A stretch of 64,000 nt of DNA from contig NZ_JAAGUY010000005.1 in the NCBI RefSeq assembly GCF_010868145.1, forward strand, positions 1 to 64,000. The letters are read 5' to 3'. The position numbers and the translations under genes were made by a program. This document shows positions 12,001 to 17,808 of this stretch, one piece after another (positions within the stretch are counted from its first letter, which is position 1; each line of letters begins with the position of its first letter). The notes under the pieces were generated by a model. The model had not been told where the DNA came from, searched no databases, and saw only the letters and a list, made by a program, of their open reading frames with translations. The DNA comes from Nocardia cyriacigeorgica (lineage in GTDB: Bacteria > Actinomycetota > Actinomycetes > Mycobacteriales > Mycobacteriaceae).

Positions 12001-13236
12001 TTGCCCCTCGCCCGTCCCACCGGATTGGTTGCCTCCGTTGGTATTACCACCCTGACCGGTGGCCGGACCGCCGGAACTACCTCCGCCGGTACCACCCGGT
12101 GCGCCGCCGCCGGTGCCACCACCGGTACCGCCGGGGGTTCCGCCGCCGCCCGAACCAGGCGCCCCACCCGGACCGAAGATCGCGGCATCGATGCGCGTCT
12201 GGAAGCTCGGACCGTTGATCAGCCCGGGCCGATGGTTCTGCCAGAACTGGTTCGCCCGCGCCTTGTTCGCACCGCTCATCGCCCCATTGGAGACACCTGC
12301 CGTGATCACCCGCGGATCGAAGTTGTTGAGCGCGTTGCCGAGATTCTCGTTCGCCTTGTCCCAGCCGTGCTGCGCCCAATCGAATCCGAACTGCGCGCCG
12401 AGGCTCGCGCCGTAGCCCGCCACCGACCCGGCCAAGCCCGCCCCTGCGCCGCTGATCATCCCGTTCATGACGTTGTTCACCCGCGGCGGGCGAATCATGG
12501 TGCCGTCCGGGCCGAACCGCCCACCGAGACCGCGGCTGATGCGGCCGGCCAGGGGCCCCGCCGCCGCACCGCCCGCCGCGGAACTGATGGCCGTCACGCC
12601 GACCTGGGTCCAGTCGATATTGTCGCGGTGGCCTTGCGACACTTGCCAGGCCTGGATGCCCAGATCCTGGCCAGTGCCGATGATGGTGTCGATGGCGACA
12701 TGGCGCACCATGAACTGCAGGAACTTCTTGCGCGCCAACGCAAGCACCATGCTGCGGATGGCAGCCATGACGCGCTGGGAGATGACCCGCGCCGCGATTC
12801 GGGTGAGGGCGATGGCCGCGGCCTGCACGGCCGGTGCGGTGGGCGGGAAGATCCAGGCCGCCGCGAGTTCGGCCGCCAGCAGGACCAGCGACGAGATGAA
12901 CATGAGCTTGGCATATTCGATCTCGGTGCCCATTTTGTCGGCGGACTCGCCCATGCTCTCGAGTCCCTCGATCAACTGCTCGAGCGAACCCTTGTCATGG
13001 CCTTCGGTCGCATACAGCATCGAATCGAAGGCCTTGGCGATCTCCGCCGGCGCCTCACCCGACGGGTAGGCATTCAGCGACGCCGTCTTGGCCGCCCGGA
13101 CGTCGGCGATGACGTCCTCGAGGTCCTTGGCAGCTTTGCGCCAGTCCTCGGCCAGCAGCCACATATCGTCTTCATTGCCGTCCGGCCACTCGCTGCCGAC
13201 AACCCACCCCAGGACGCTGGGAAAATCGATCGCCAT
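1..13236 (-). CDS. Giant WXG100-headed polymorphic-toxin-like protein (partial, C-terminus outside window)
   Basis: The frame from the ATG at 13236 has no stop through base 1, giving at least 4412 residues. Residues 1-110 form a helical WXG100/CpnT-N-like head (WLLAEDW near residue 26), followed by a hydrophobic stretch at 110-170. Residues 355-690 are Gly/Pro/Asp-rich linker. A papain-fold toxin domain (about 780-905) shows Cys800, His882 and Asp897. A nuclease-like domain (about 1113-1260) shows Asp1182 and Glu1201-Ala-Lys1203. Two HExxH domains follow (His1477/Glu1478/His1481 and His1765/Glu1766/His1769). Residues 1953-2960 and 3473 to beyond 4390 are two diverged copies of one module. It is the third gene of an operon, 17 bases after the YbaB-like gene. 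Export through a type VII system is inferred from the head domain and the WXG100 neighbour. Toxin function is inferred from domain families and not demonstrated. Confidence 0.9.
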   Translation of the reverse strand, partial: MAIDFPSVLGWVVGSEWPDGNEDDMWLLAEDWRKAAKDLEDVIADVRAAKTASLNAYPSGEAPAEIAKAFDSMLYATEGHDKGSLEQLIEGLESMGESADKMGTEIEYAKLMFISSLVLLAAELAAAWIFPPTAPAVQAAAIALTRIAARVISQRVMAAIRSMVLALARKKFLQFMVRHVAIDTIIGTGQDLGIQAWQVSQGHRDNIDWTQVGVTAISSAAGGAAAGPLAGRISRGLGGRFGPDGTMIRPPRVNNVMNGMISGAGAGLAGSVAGYGASLGAQFGFDWAQHGWDKANENLGNALNNFDPRVITAGVSNGAMSGANKARANQFWQNHRPGLINGPSFQTRIDAAIFGPGGAPGSGGGGTPGGTGGGTGGGAPGGTGGGSSGGPATGQGGNTNGGNQSGGTGEGQRSSPARPGDGGGRTDDGSRQSSGEGDRRGDGGDTRATASDGGRGQGEGHSDSGRAGDATRGDGVGDRSGETRAGAAQMGNDGPQADGGLQAQSRGGDDGVIGFHGDPGIVPARDGDGGVSDGEIQTGEPIPAAAAPALAVPPAGAPPQNQAPTAGQSQAGGETRGGATSSSPARGVSPVDGRAPSGDGPVGSGPDRASVGDVDTPATPRADDSDPTGPMRDEPVVPPEPRAGAADRPVVGSDTHQPGVQAGVREDAVADAGAHRSDDRTPATGELRTGTPDPDEPRAADDSDDSDLRADRDDDETSPPAPMFVIPPPDLSTSGPGRDDNRGINRIGQRDGAPVTDRTGEAPRTQRTDAALRDTDGVIYELGDDAGAHHAGDASRRGRCAELALRLLKGVLGIDAITPPTRLIGPDGMSAAEVEAAAGGRLRPFDGHQAIADRLLALGDGASALVVDNYTGATDRYRVGAHAYALVNENGTIMVRDPGAGRVEGFPPTLPREVREVRAVLYGADATPVEPLGDTVPAGTAGDSGDRVGQPGDTTPAAPQPHPVGEPVPAGMFVGNDGFLHRPGDRTDSYRDPDGTWHHKIDRPNTFRDRNFQLRGPNGWIPDVLVAAGYLHQAQRGPETTYQVTDPEIGDRLARASADRLALQTQRDAERDAMRGPMASFGITDIHDLAPKRLGAEMQSQQRKILADQSLSDADRAQRLKDLHDLRTRADKYNTLGRQMVATSKLLGELGGTAFAMDPALRPGAVQITPFDGAFDGANVVDIAVLVPGTDGNPPKLVVVEAKGVGSILGGSKTASAQQGSPEYLRRTVAIDRNLAAILSETSEQMRARGIDPDSPEGRELTAAREELLRAHRDRTLTFEYHLAHTSETGEVTVSRFRLDRSGVPVDIDVVGGIDAATLAADRDQTPSNTPRDTGPLGGPSADEWTVLPPAEVGERMRDQLRQLLDNPDLEVFGFDRPDLDADVAREFARAMVDMAGRHPQVDVRRIGIGDLSAGLIGLTRPFTDPATGAMRADSITLSSRYAADGEQFRQWMGERVAAGRFHPSVMDRPVYAAAVHEFGHAVDYAGRRAARLALDDDLIELYVNNRLGAGTVDSYDDWLRSQLTGYSFDKAGELDPGEALAEAFVDVVLNGRGNVNDAVGRAYDLLTDTARGGEDARRGDSLPGDADQLGDAEDSDRMSTGSGPEQLRPPTEDVGIADLDADILGVTGTDEWSNLDPPEVGERLRDLMREATGNPDFEVFGFDLPWLNAQVVREFARGITDMYAQHPQVDLRSVGIGELSYGVLGETAGRIDHTTGAIFSESITLNYDLATSAYGFREQARVGVANGQFTQTILRRPVYFVAVHEYGHALDYGGGGAARQQAEGLLLRRAAEDPNGDFGEWLRELSGYSLDDDGMLRSGEALAEALAEYVVGGPANATTPTRILRDLLISSAENLSGASDPQVSEADRIDASPRSPGDSDPASADTAAGAGGGAKKPPTDPPPSASDPDGVEPPGDGGEKPPSRLSRSGAGTPDGSDTQFDSNGDGAVDPDSIDPPPQVTIDVDGQQVRVDVRPDGANRWRVVDERTEPDAVDTRSRMRREWDAVREMMPVREEQTKYPSGSPVGDSAGQAAIRDGITGAPDLIGPPPPTPPPPPSDIPRFEAPPEAGPPDPTLLRLAQQAPVWVQNRELIPIFGELSGRMRAAAGEHLPMRTPDGQEYRPELTDANADQVREQLISDLDVERITPEQAREDLLEVFTGADAEQRQRIIDDLLDRELITTEEAERLADEPPADTEQAEPAGPPSEGESLTDAARRLLDVELPDESLRTLRELIDEHQYRVVRAAAAIEGLAAAAQRLHEEQTLPFTRAAWDGTTDDGAPGLDRGPDPAQLDGPPRRPDDDTDDVLDEDLLDDNDDSPRPSRFAEPDPAGRAVPFGGSVSFTDQNPMGRFRNEIIAAFGHHLGLLDTVPIGNGADPLPEWGDGDELGRDEGLRKFFEHALRRDQLRDELATWAAMRDLDVRQLARDLVDDTLNALRDANVARSDRVAEFADLARHRYPETDQGELVGDSLGDQAVRIPMPDGPDRLVIVDGERSRHQVLADTLAADPQLVRDLADGRVVVDYRSARTDWTGRTHLDPVDTPQVLHRQETVNGRELSVTLVREGEGPWRAVPESDAPSTSAPEGDDPATTAPRPRDEVLADLIRVMRELGLGPADVHPDMINQTVADQKLDNAVRAAQIEGLTDFIRSANDIQTFHEVGDARSRLATRLGIPQAELTGDTMAAALGDTTQRRALRAQQFTDLAAYAGQLREVNATAVDAARNRLAERLVTDDAARRLTRAKFAERAGVSRTIAALLPPGRVDGPNGQRVFAVDPTGLSPKKLRKLIRALERAGQRDLVNSALTEYANALLNVDPYAGVARGDTGADPRVIDGRFPMHDRDAMTALREIIADAVRTCGADDFARAVADAARRPDSGPMPSDDPARRPTANRDWARIVGVDIADADDATFRKVYEAYRDGRIEKHEGLTPEKLAAELTALRNEVRDRAQRINDLVRLTDEFARALRAAHTAAGSPPAPISGAGDGPPPPSGPPKPPSSPGDPGEPGDGESGDSAGEGLPGDNPAGSGSGPTKPVGPARTPSAWYERQQILQAEWEARMAAEHAAFLRAQADAHPDDRWAGIHADQAEWSARMAEERVKWLRDTAIHPLPEDPDSPSESPEDPDGPESPEGPGSAPGEPGMPPRQPQSPNGAEPPQDPASTPPQPVGPPIPPQPSHPPTAHQAAESNRPPPGDPESGSPTPEVPNIDGGTDHGAPERMWGDRPFADVVDFLREVALRNQADPVPLSDRDRAHVARLAELLGLGERLTRHPDPLGALAELAELALVHGFLDAALNPDAGPLRPMRYPADFTYPAPDQPGLWFPPEGQAPPAPAPDPVGESVPRSGNVLMPEVNPIAEVATELARKYGLGADDLDTARLAGTVTAEQYRNLVRAAVVEALADAVARLDTVTDPDGVAATTAERDRWAGCLDVDLGDLTDRPDQTVDRLRGDVLRRIADINDLADAVLADRQEQSGETGGRRYTITVDGDRVPVRLVDDGNGGWRVEAPERLRPAVERPERQEPKAIEKKKSWLRRVWDALRGGYGGANPKYPSGSGVDGAGQSFLGHGYLPIDLTSTKPAATPGGSPTEELTTKFNPARILKEGVTMWKSREYLPFARYFTGRLPTRSGDVAPIFTPDGDEYAPWIDEVDQRELRAIQADLELAGLAGGEPPIRAELPPGEPAARAGELEDGEPLPDWARDLADSLRMRAADAAELRRLAGLLGMRLPDLEPETLRRAVADARYAFLRRAGAIEGLYAASRRYNAENAAVPYGESTSFFDEDPLGRALIDRARARGERTEILEWEGVNNGGEPGLDWGPEVPQERDKGNSLHFQDALRREQLRDERGVWAQLLGVGIDELSPPKRLDETIAELRDELSARVDLVGEFSDRVRDFLAADSADRVVRVPGEPPRIIVVNGRGEHEAAIAGELARDHDLAGRIGRGEVEVEFHGAFLDRDGIVHIVQLDTPEIRQFRGDIDGRPVAVTMVREPGGQWHVVPDPVPGEGAPGTPDETNGRPGDADRTPGDTDRTPGRAERSSDPASDSGTDEGTSSRSAETSRAERNALAGQLGISDPDSLSPRQWADELAKLWQDNLLRATQIEGLLDATRSADAIDRYHALDNVLGHLVNRLEIDRPALSPELVAQIIADPDNSNERGLQQLADLADYAEVLRELDKAAVNAAVQRLAQRLGVPPEGLYGSSFTRDLSELLPDPDTLDPAGMRRAINAMVYSMADHPAVVDALTDFVHALGDVDPFTRDLQRDPSADPRVGGSELPVHDPSSLAFLLDILGDTGLFAPLGSGQVPDNPTRRPSRDYLRILGVDITDASDDAWDEAYQKFRDGRLDLHERLKPAQLAEVQATLRAEIHQRAADIRHLAELANDVHNATPGPHPDPQQPRNPDGSWRPGDDPDPTPQPSGDT
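61..2820 (-). repeat. Long module, copy B, in the giant protein
   Basis: Residues from about 3473 to near the window edge. It repeats the landmarks of copy A in the same order: YTITVDGDRVPVRL, KYPSGSGVDG, GAIEGL, VPYGESTSFFDEDPLGR, RREQLRDE, DTPEIR...VTMVREPGGQW, RATQIEGL and RILGVDITDASDDAW...FRDGRLDLHERL. Corresponding points are about 1420-1530 residues apart between copies. The copies are clearly diverged, so this is an old duplication; a third copy may lie beyond the window. Confidence 0.7.
4357..7380 (-). repeat. Long module, copy A, in the giant protein
   Basis: Residues about 1953-2960. Landmarks shared with copy B are, in order: an opening VTIDVDGQQVRVDV strand pair, KYPSGSPVGDS, a helix with AAIEGL, VPFGGSVSFTDQNPMGR, a helix starting RRDQLRDE, a DTPQVL...VTLVREGEGPW segment, a second helix with RAAQIEGL, and RIVGVDIADADDATF...YRDGRIEKHEGL. 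No catalytic motif was recognised. Acidic and Pro-rich linkers separate the sub-blocks. Confidence 0.7.
7711..8346 (-). repeat. Zincin-like HExxH domain, copy 2 of a tandem duplication
   Basis: Residues about 1631-1842. It starts EWSNLDPPEVGERLRDLM and keeps the landmarks of copy 1: NPDFEVFGFD, HPQVDLRSVGIGELS, RRPVYFVAVHEYGHALDY and GEALAEALAEYVV. HExxH is His1765, Glu1766, His1769; the possible third ligand is Glu1825. Both copies keep the metal-binding residues, so neither is an obviously dead duplicate. Confidence 0.65.
8557..9204 (-). repeat. Zincin-like HExxH domain, copy 1 of a tandem duplication
   Basis: Residues about 1345-1560. It starts EWTVLPPAEVGERMRDQL, continues with NPDLEVFGFD, HPQVDVRRIGIGDLS and RPVYAAAVHEFGHAVDY, and ends GEALAEAFVDVVLNG. 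The HExxH helix (His1477, Glu1478, His1481) and a downstream Glu1543 could coordinate zinc as in gluzincin-type metalloproteases. Copy 2 starts about 290 residues further on with the same motif order. Confidence 0.65.
9457..9900 (-). other. Putative restriction-endonuclease-fold (PD-(D/E)XK-like) domain within the giant protein
   Basis: Residues about 1113-1260. Asp1182 sits in NVVDIAVLVP and is followed 19 residues later by the strand KLVVVEAKG with Glu1201 and Lys1203. A D-(X)n-E-X-K pattern on two hydrophobic strands is the core of REase-fold nucleases and of Tox-REase toxin tips. A QQGSPEYL segment follows, as in several bacterial toxin nucleases. Motif-level evidence only. Confidence 0.55.
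10522..10899 (-). other. Papain-fold glutamine-deamidase-like (Tox-PL) domain within the giant protein
   Basis: Residues about 780-905 of the giant protein. The Cys800 block reads GRCAELALRLLKGVL, the His882 block GAHAYALVNENGT, and Asp897 lies in MVRDPG. This order and spacing of Cys, His and Asp is that of the Tox-PL papain-like toxin family, whose members deamidate or cleave target proteins. The call rests on these motifs only; the target is unknown. Confidence 0.7.
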
Positions 13237-13253
13237 TGCGCGCCCAGGTCAGC

Positions 13254-13766
13254 TCACCAGCCGGAAGCGGTGACTCCACCGTCCTCATCCGGCTTGTTCA
13301 ACACTTCGGCGTTCTCGAATTCCACTGCGGCGCTTCCATCGTCGACCAGCGCACGGTTGCGCGCGGCAGGTGAAGCGGTGGACGCGCGCTGCGGCGCAGG
13401 CAGGTGCCCGGTCAGGTCCGGCATTCCGTCGATGAGATCCGAGAGTTTCGGCAGCCGCGCGCGCCTGTCGTCGAGCGGGCTCATCAGCTGCTGCCCCTTG
13501 CGCATCACCTCGGCGGTCGCCTTCTGCGCCGCCTCGGTGACGGCAGCGGCGATCTCGGGATAGGTCAGCTCCTCGATATTCGGACCGAACTTGGTCTCGA
13601 TGACGGCACCGTCGGCGTTCACCGTGACGGTGACCCGTTTACGCCGCACAGTCGCACTCGCGGTGAGTTGGTTGCGCTCGTCCTGGATGCGCGCGATCTC
13701 CCGGAACTGCTGGGTTACCTCGTCCACCAGACCGGCGAGCTGGGCTTTCGCTTGTTCGTTGGCCAT
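13254..13766 (-). CDS. YbaB/EbfC-family DNA-binding-like protein
   Basis: 170 residues. The N-terminal 100 residues have the YbaB/EbfC pattern: a long N-terminal helix (LAGLVDEVTQQFREIARI), a beta sheet with TVTVNADGAVIETKF, and a C-terminal helix. A tail of about 70 residues is Pro/Ala-rich. YbaB-type proteins are small dimeric nucleoid-associated proteins, and in actinobacteria such genes often sit between WXG100 genes and large WXG100-headed proteins, as here. Spacing is 18 bases to the upstream WXG100 gene and 17 to the giant gene, so co-transcription is very likely. Its role here, chaperone or regulator, is not shown. Confidence 0.8.
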   Translation of the reverse strand: MANEQAKAQLAGLVDEVTQQFREIARIQDERNQLTASATVRRKRVTVTVNADGAVIETKFGPNIEELTYPEIAAAVTEAAQKATAEVMRKGQQLMSPLDDRRARLPKLSDLIDGMPDLTGHLPAPQRASTASPAARNRALVDDGSAAVEFENAEVLNKPDEDGGVTASGW

Positions 13767-13784
13767 CGGCTCAGCGGCTCCCGA

Positions 13785-14102
13785 TCACTGGAAGCTGTCT
13801 TCGTTACCGCGCTCCATCTTGTTCAACGCGATCACGGTCTGCGCCTGGCCGCTGCGGAAGTTGTTGAACGAGTTGACGACATTGTCGAGATTGCCGGTCA
13901 GGCTCTCGCGGGCGGCGAAGTACCCGTTCTCGCCGTCGGTGAACGACGCACCCATCTTGTCGTTGCCCCACGGGGTTCCGCGCGAGGCGATCGAAGTCTG
14001 CAATTCGTCGAGGATGCCCTGCACCTTGTCGCGCACCCCACCGGTCTTCTCCGCGGCCCGGCGGAAATCGTCGGGATCGACATCGACCTTGTCGGCACCC
14101 AT
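13785..14102 (-). CDS. WXG100-family type VII secretion protein
   Basis: 105 residues, mostly helical, with a central turn TPWGNDKMG carrying the W-x-G-like signature between two helices, the standard ESAT-6-like hairpin. It starts MGADKVDVDPDDFRRAAE, typical of WXG100 targets that begin with a short loop and then a helix. First gene of the three-gene operon with the YbaB-like and giant genes. By family knowledge it would be exported by an ESX-type system or act as a partner of the giant protein head. No ESX core component is in the window. Confidence 0.85.
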   Translation of the reverse strand: MGADKVDVDPDDFRRAAEKTGGVRDKVQGILDELQTSIASRGTPWGNDKMGASFTDGENGYFAARESLTGNLDNVVNSFNNFRSGQAQTVIALNKMERGNEDSFQ

Positions 14103-14234
14103 GCTCGCTCCTCACCGCCCGTGCGGACCCCGCACTCCATCTGCTCGTCTGCGACTGTGGCAGCCGATCACGAATCACGAGTTGCGACTGGTTGAATCGG
14201 AGATGGCGCGGTGGTGGCGTCGGAGAGCAATCGG

Positions 14235-14690
14235 TTACCACGCCCGCCGCGGGTCGCGAGTGTTCATCGGTGTCTGCGACCTCAGGCCGTTGCTGCGGTC
14301 GGTCCGCAAAAGAATTCCGGGATCAGGCGGGTACTCATCGGTCGGCGGAGCCGGTGGATGGTATCGCCGAGTACGAGGAAGTTCGATTTCGACCAACTTG
14401 CCGTCGTGGAGCATCCATAGGCCGAAGCAGTCGTCTTCCTCGTCGTGGATCAGTACCTGGACGCTCTCCGGGTGCGGCCAGTGCAGCGACTCGAGATGCG
14501 CGAAGAGCCCTGTCCGCGTCCGCATGCGATCGAACTCGGTCGCCCAGCCGATACCGAAAGAGCTGCCCCACTGGCTTTCGATCGGCACGAACCGGCCTCG
14601 CCAACTGCGGTTCTCATCGTCACGAGTCAACGGCTCCATGACCTCGTGTGCGCCCAGCGCCAGCACGATGACTTCCGCGAATCTGCTCAT
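14235..14690 (-). CDS. Hypothetical acidic protein upstream of the WXG100 operon
   Basis: 151 residues from the ATG at 14690 ([16 protein letters not shown]). The frame is open further upstream but that part has no coding look. Visible features are an Asp/Glu-rich stretch ([14 protein letters not shown]), a Trp-rich N-terminal half, and a C-terminal Pro/Arg-rich tail. No signal peptide or membrane segment. The family is not recognised. It is 132 bases upstream of the WXG100 gene and on the same strand; small acidic proteins next to toxin genes are sometimes immunity proteins, but nothing in the sequence proves that here. Confidence 0.6.
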   Translation of the reverse strand: MSRFAEVIVLALGAHEVMEPLTRDDENRSWRGRFVPIESQWGSSFGIGWATEFDRMRTRTGLFAHLESLHWPHPESVQVLIHDEEDDCFGLWMLHDGKLVEIELPRTRRYHPPAPPTDEYPPDPGILLRTDRSNGLRSQTPMNTRDPRRAW

Positions 14691-14804
14691 GACATTCAGC
14701 AGAGCACGGAGCTGTCGGGCGGGACAACAGAGTTCGCGCGGTGTGCAGATCGCGCGGGGTCGGTGGCCTCCGCCATCGTAGGCTCGCCTGCGATGATGAC
14801 GGGT

Positions 14805-15248
14805 GTGCGAGTCCTGCTTCAGCGCGTGACAGCGGCCCGGGTAACCGTCGACGGCGAGGTCGTCGGCAGGATCGATCCCGAAGCCCACGGCGCGCCACAC
14901 GGCCTGGTGGCCCTGGTCGGCGTCACCCACGACGACACCGAGGCGACCGCCGCTGCACTGGCGGACAAGCTGTGGCGGTTGCGCGTCCTCGACGGCGAAC
15001 GCAGCGCCGCCGATCTCGACGCGCCGATCCTGGTGATCAGCCAATTCACCCTGTACGCGGACACCAGGAAGGGGCGTCGCCCATCCTGGTCCGCGGCCGC
15101 ACCCGGCCCGGCAGCCGAACCGCTGGTCGATCACTTCGCCGACTCACTGCGCGCGCTCGGCGCCACCGTCGCCACCGGCCGCTTCGGCGCACACATGCAC
15201 ATCGACCTCACCAACGACGGGCCGGTGACACTGCTGCTCGAGGGGTGA
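14805..15248 (+). CDS. dtd: D-aminoacyl-tRNA deacylase
   Basis: 147 residues. Hydrolyses D-aminoacyl-tRNA (and Gly-tRNA-Ala) in the cytosol to protect translation. Seen: the N-terminal [18 protein letters not shown], the [17 protein letters not shown] active-site motif and the C-terminal [11 protein letters not shown] motif with the cross-subunit Gly-Pro. The GTG at 14805 gives the family-typical MRVLxQRV start; ATG codons at 14793 and 14796 would add three or four residues and cannot be excluded. Divergent from the hypothetical gene ending at 14690. Confidence 0.95.
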   Translation: MRVLLQRVTAARVTVDGEVVGRIDPEAHGAPHGLVALVGVTHDDTEATAAALADKLWRLRVLDGERSAADLDAPILVISQFTLYADTRKGRRPSWSAAAPGPAAEPLVDHFADSLRALGATVATGRFGAHMHIDLTNDGPVTLLLEG

Positions 15249-15297
15249 TTCCCGGCACCCAGTGATCCGCGGGCGCCGCCCGAGTGGCACCCCTGGA

Positions 15298-16287
15298 TCA
15301 GGTTGGGGTCCCCTCGCGCCGGAAGCTCGAACCAGCCATCCACTCACCGACCGCGTCGGCATAGCGGCCGGGAACTTCTATCGGCAGCGCATGCCCTACC
15401 GCCTCGAACACCGACAGATTCCAGTCGGGTCGCCGCGTCATCCAGTCATCGATCCATGCGCGCACGATCACACGATCGTCGTCTCCCCACAGCAGGAGCG
15501 TGGGCGCCTCGGTACGGCATATCGCGTCCTGCACGCGTTGGGGCCGGACGCACATTGCCGACAGGATCGAGGCCATCGCCGCGACGCCGCGTCCCAGTTC
15601 CTTCGGCCGTGCCGCCGTGAGTTCTTCCCGCGCGAGGTCCATGAACTCGCTGGAGAGCCTCGACATGTCACCGCCCCCAACATCGCGCTTGCTCCCCGGT
15701 GCCGCAGAATCGGCCAGGGCCCGGAACTTCTTTTCGATCAGCCTCCTGCCGAGCACCGGCAGCATCGCTCGGGCGACGGGCGGGGCGACGGCCAGCCCTG
15801 TCCGGCCGATCGTCCGCCACCAACGGGCCTCACCAGCGCTGAGCGGAGGAGGCAAGGCAGGGGCCGCCAGCACGAGCCCAGCAGCACGCTCGGGTGCGAT
15901 GTCGGCGAAGAGTATCGCGATCATCGAGCCCGCCGACCAGCCGTGGACCACGACCCTATCCAGCCCCAACACGACCGTGAGATCTCGCAGGAACCGTGCG
16001 TGTGGTTCGATTCCGGTCGCGCGCCGGTTCGGCGAACCGGTGTGCCCGGCAATCGAGCCCGGAAGGTCCACCGCGATCACTCGCCCGTGCTTGCGCAGCA
16101 CGGGAAGCAAGTCGATCACATTGGTAGCGCTTCCCGCAGGGTTGGGAACCAGTAGATGAACCGGAGCGTCCGACGGCGTTCGCTCTCCCGTCGCGAGATA
16201 GTGCACCGAAGTGCCACCTAGATCGACTGTCTCGCTGTGGATTCCAGACCAGCGGGCGGACCGCTCACCCCAGTCGGAGTACTGCAT
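15298..16287 (-). CDS. Alpha/beta-hydrolase fold protein
   Basis: 329 residues. Nucleophile elbow GWSAGSM (Ser), an acid in GDDDRV and a late His in VGHALPIE make a complete Ser-Asp-His triad. A variable cap region lies between the elbow and the acid. No signal peptide, so probably cytosolic. The substrate cannot be inferred. Convergent with dtd, separated by 49 bases. Confidence 0.85.
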   Translation of the reverse strand: MQYSDWGERSARWSGIHSETVDLGGTSVHYLATGERTPSDAPVHLLVPNPAGSATNVIDLLPVLRKHGRVIAVDLPGSIAGHTGSPNRRATGIEPHARFLRDLTVVLGLDRVVVHGWSAGSMIAILFADIAPERAAGLVLAAPALPPPLSAGEARWWRTIGRTGLAVAPPVARAMLPVLGRRLIEKKFRALADSAAPGSKRDVGGGDMSRLSSEFMDLAREELTAARPKELGRGVAAMASILSAMCVRPQRVQDAICRTEAPTLLLWGDDDRVIVRAWIDDWMTRRPDWNLSVFEAVGHALPIEVPGRYADAVGEWMAGSSFRREGTPT

Positions 16288-16386
16288 ACCGCCAACCTAC
16301 TCGGCGCGACCTGGCCCGACATCGACGATGTCATCCGAACTCCGGCCTGTGCACCCCTAATTCTGCCGCCGGGGCGAGAAATGACG

Positions 16387-16412
16387 AAGGCCCGTGCGAA
16401 CGCACGGGCCTT
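16387..16412 (-). terminator. Intrinsic-terminator-like hairpin after map
   Basis: Perfect 12-base-pair stem (AAGGCCCGTGCG and its complement) with a two-base AA gap, 18 bases after the map stop codon. As a nearly symmetrical hairpin it could act for either strand. It most likely ends the secY-adk-map transcript. Confidence 0.75.
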
Positions 16413-16429
16413 TGTCGGAAATCCGGGTA

Positions 16430-17230
16430 CTACTCGGGACGCGGAGTGAGAATGCGCGGCCCATCTTCGGTGACAGCGACGGTGTGTTCCCAGTGCGCGG
16501 CCCGCGTACCGTCGGCGGTCACCACGGTCCAGTCGTCGTCGAGCACGTCGGTTTCACTGGTGCCAAGGGTCAGCATCGGCTCGATGGCCAGCACCGAACC
16601 GACCACGAGCAGCGGGCCCTTGCCCGGCTCGCCCTCATTGGGCAGGAACGGTTCCATATGCATCTCGCGGCCGATGGCATGGCCGCCGTACCCATCGACG
16701 ATGCCGTAGGCGCGGCCGTGCGCCTTTTCGGCGGCCCTGGTGCCGAGCTCGATGGCGTGGGAGACATCGGAGAGCCGGTTCTCCGGCAGCATCGCCTCGA
16801 TACCGGATTCCATCGCGAGCCTGGTGGCCTCGCTCAGCAGCCGGTCGGCCTCGGTGAGTTCACCGACGCCGAAGGTCCACGCCGAATCGCCGTGCCAGCC
16901 GTCGAGGATGGCGCCGCAGTCGATGGATACCAGATCGCCCTCGGCGAGGATCTCCTCGGCGGACGGGATGCCGTGCACCACCCGGTCGTTGACCGACGCG
17001 CAGATCGAGGCGGGGAAACCCTGATACCCCTTGAACGACGGAACCGCACCTGCGTCACGAATGACCTGCTCGGCGACCTCGTCGAGGTCGAGTGTGGAGG
17101 CGCCGGGTACGGCGGCGGCCCGCACGGCGACCAGGGCGCGGCCGACGACCGCACCCGCGGCCGCCATCGCGTCCACTTCACCCGCCGTGCGGAACGGCAC
17201 CACCTTCTTGCGCTTGCGGCCGAAAACCAT
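16430..17230 (-). CDS. map: Type I methionine aminopeptidase
   Basis: 266 residues. Removes the initiator Met from nascent proteins. Metal-ligand motifs are visible: [19 protein letters not shown] with two Asp, [12 protein letters not shown] with His, AIEPML with Glu, and EHTVAV with Glu. Starts [15 protein letters not shown], a short basic leader before the catalytic domain. Downstream of adk with a 32-base gap in the conserved secY-adk-map order. Confidence 0.96.
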   Translation of the reverse strand: MVFGRKRKKVVPFRTAGEVDAMAAAGAVVGRALVAVRAAAVPGASTLDLDEVAEQVIRDAGAVPSFKGYQGFPASICASVNDRVVHGIPSAEEILAEGDLVSIDCGAILDGWHGDSAWTFGVGELTEADRLLSEATRLAMESGIEAMLPENRLSDVSHAIELGTRAAEKAHGRAYGIVDGYGGHAIGREMHMEPFLPNEGEPGKGPLLVVGSVLAIEPMLTLGTSETDVLDDDWTVVTADGTRAAHWEHTVAVTEDGPRILTPRPE

Positions 17231-17262
17231 GGCGCCTCAGTGCTCCATCGTCGAGTGGATGA

Positions 17263-17808
17263 TCAGTGTCCCAGCGCGACCAGGGCGCGGGAGTTGACCT
17301 CGTCGATCTCGCCGACACCGTCGACGGTGACGACCAGGCCGTCGTAATGCTCGAGCAGCGGCTCGGTCTCCGAACGGTACACCCGGAGCCGGTTGCGGAT
17401 CACGCCCTCGTTGTCGTCGCCGCGGCCGCGCGCCAGCATGCGCTCGGTCAGCACGTCTTCGGGGACGACGAAGCACAGGACGGCGTCCAGCTTCTTGTCC
17501 ATATCACCGAGGATCTTCTCCAGCGCGTCGGCCTGATCGACCGTGCGCGGGTAACCGTCGAGCACGAAACCGTTCACCGCATCCGGCTCGGCCACCCTGG
17601 CCTCGACCATCCGGTTGGTCACATCGCTCGGCACCAGGTCGCCTGCGTCGATGTACTTCTGCGCCTCGCGCCCCAGCGGGGTCTGCTGGCTGATATTCGC
17701 GCGGAACAGGTCCCCCGTGGAGATGTGTGGCACGCCGAGTTTTTCCGACAGCAGAACGGCTTGCGTGCCCTTGCCGGCACCCGGTGGTCCGAGCAGTACA
17801 ACTCTCAC
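17263..17808 (-). CDS. adk: Adenylate kinase
   Basis: 181 residues. Interconverts ATP+AMP and 2 ADP. Walker [10 protein letters not shown] near residue 8, AMP-site STGDLFR, the DGYPRT motif, and a short LID ([10 protein letters not shown]) of the short-type kinases found in mycobacteria and relatives. Its ATG overlaps the secY stop codon by four bases, indicating translational coupling. Confidence 0.97.
   Translation of the reverse strand: MRVVLLGPPGAGKGTQAVLLSEKLGVPHISTGDLFRANISQQTPLGREAQKYIDAGDLVPSDVTNRMVEARVAEPDAVNGFVLDGYPRTVDQADALEKILGDMDKKLDAVLCFVVPEDVLTERMLARGRGDDNEGVIRNRLRVYRSETEPLLEHYDGLVVTVDGVGEIDEVNSRALVALGH

Noticed and set aside
10767..12188. Minus-strand frame of 473 codons in the linker region of the giant gene
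   Set aside because: It is a second frame over the Gly/Pro-rich linker, rich in Arg/Pro/Thr, and is out of frame with the domain-bearing translation.
1..14100. Many other long frames on both strands opposite or within the giant gene
   Set aside because: Expected in GC-rich DNA. They are Arg/Pro/Ser-rich without domain motifs, and overlap the one frame open over 13.2 kb.
15249..15297. Short GC-rich inverted repeat between dtd and the hydrolase
   Set aside because: The stem is only about five base pairs and not followed by a T-run; too weak to call a terminator.
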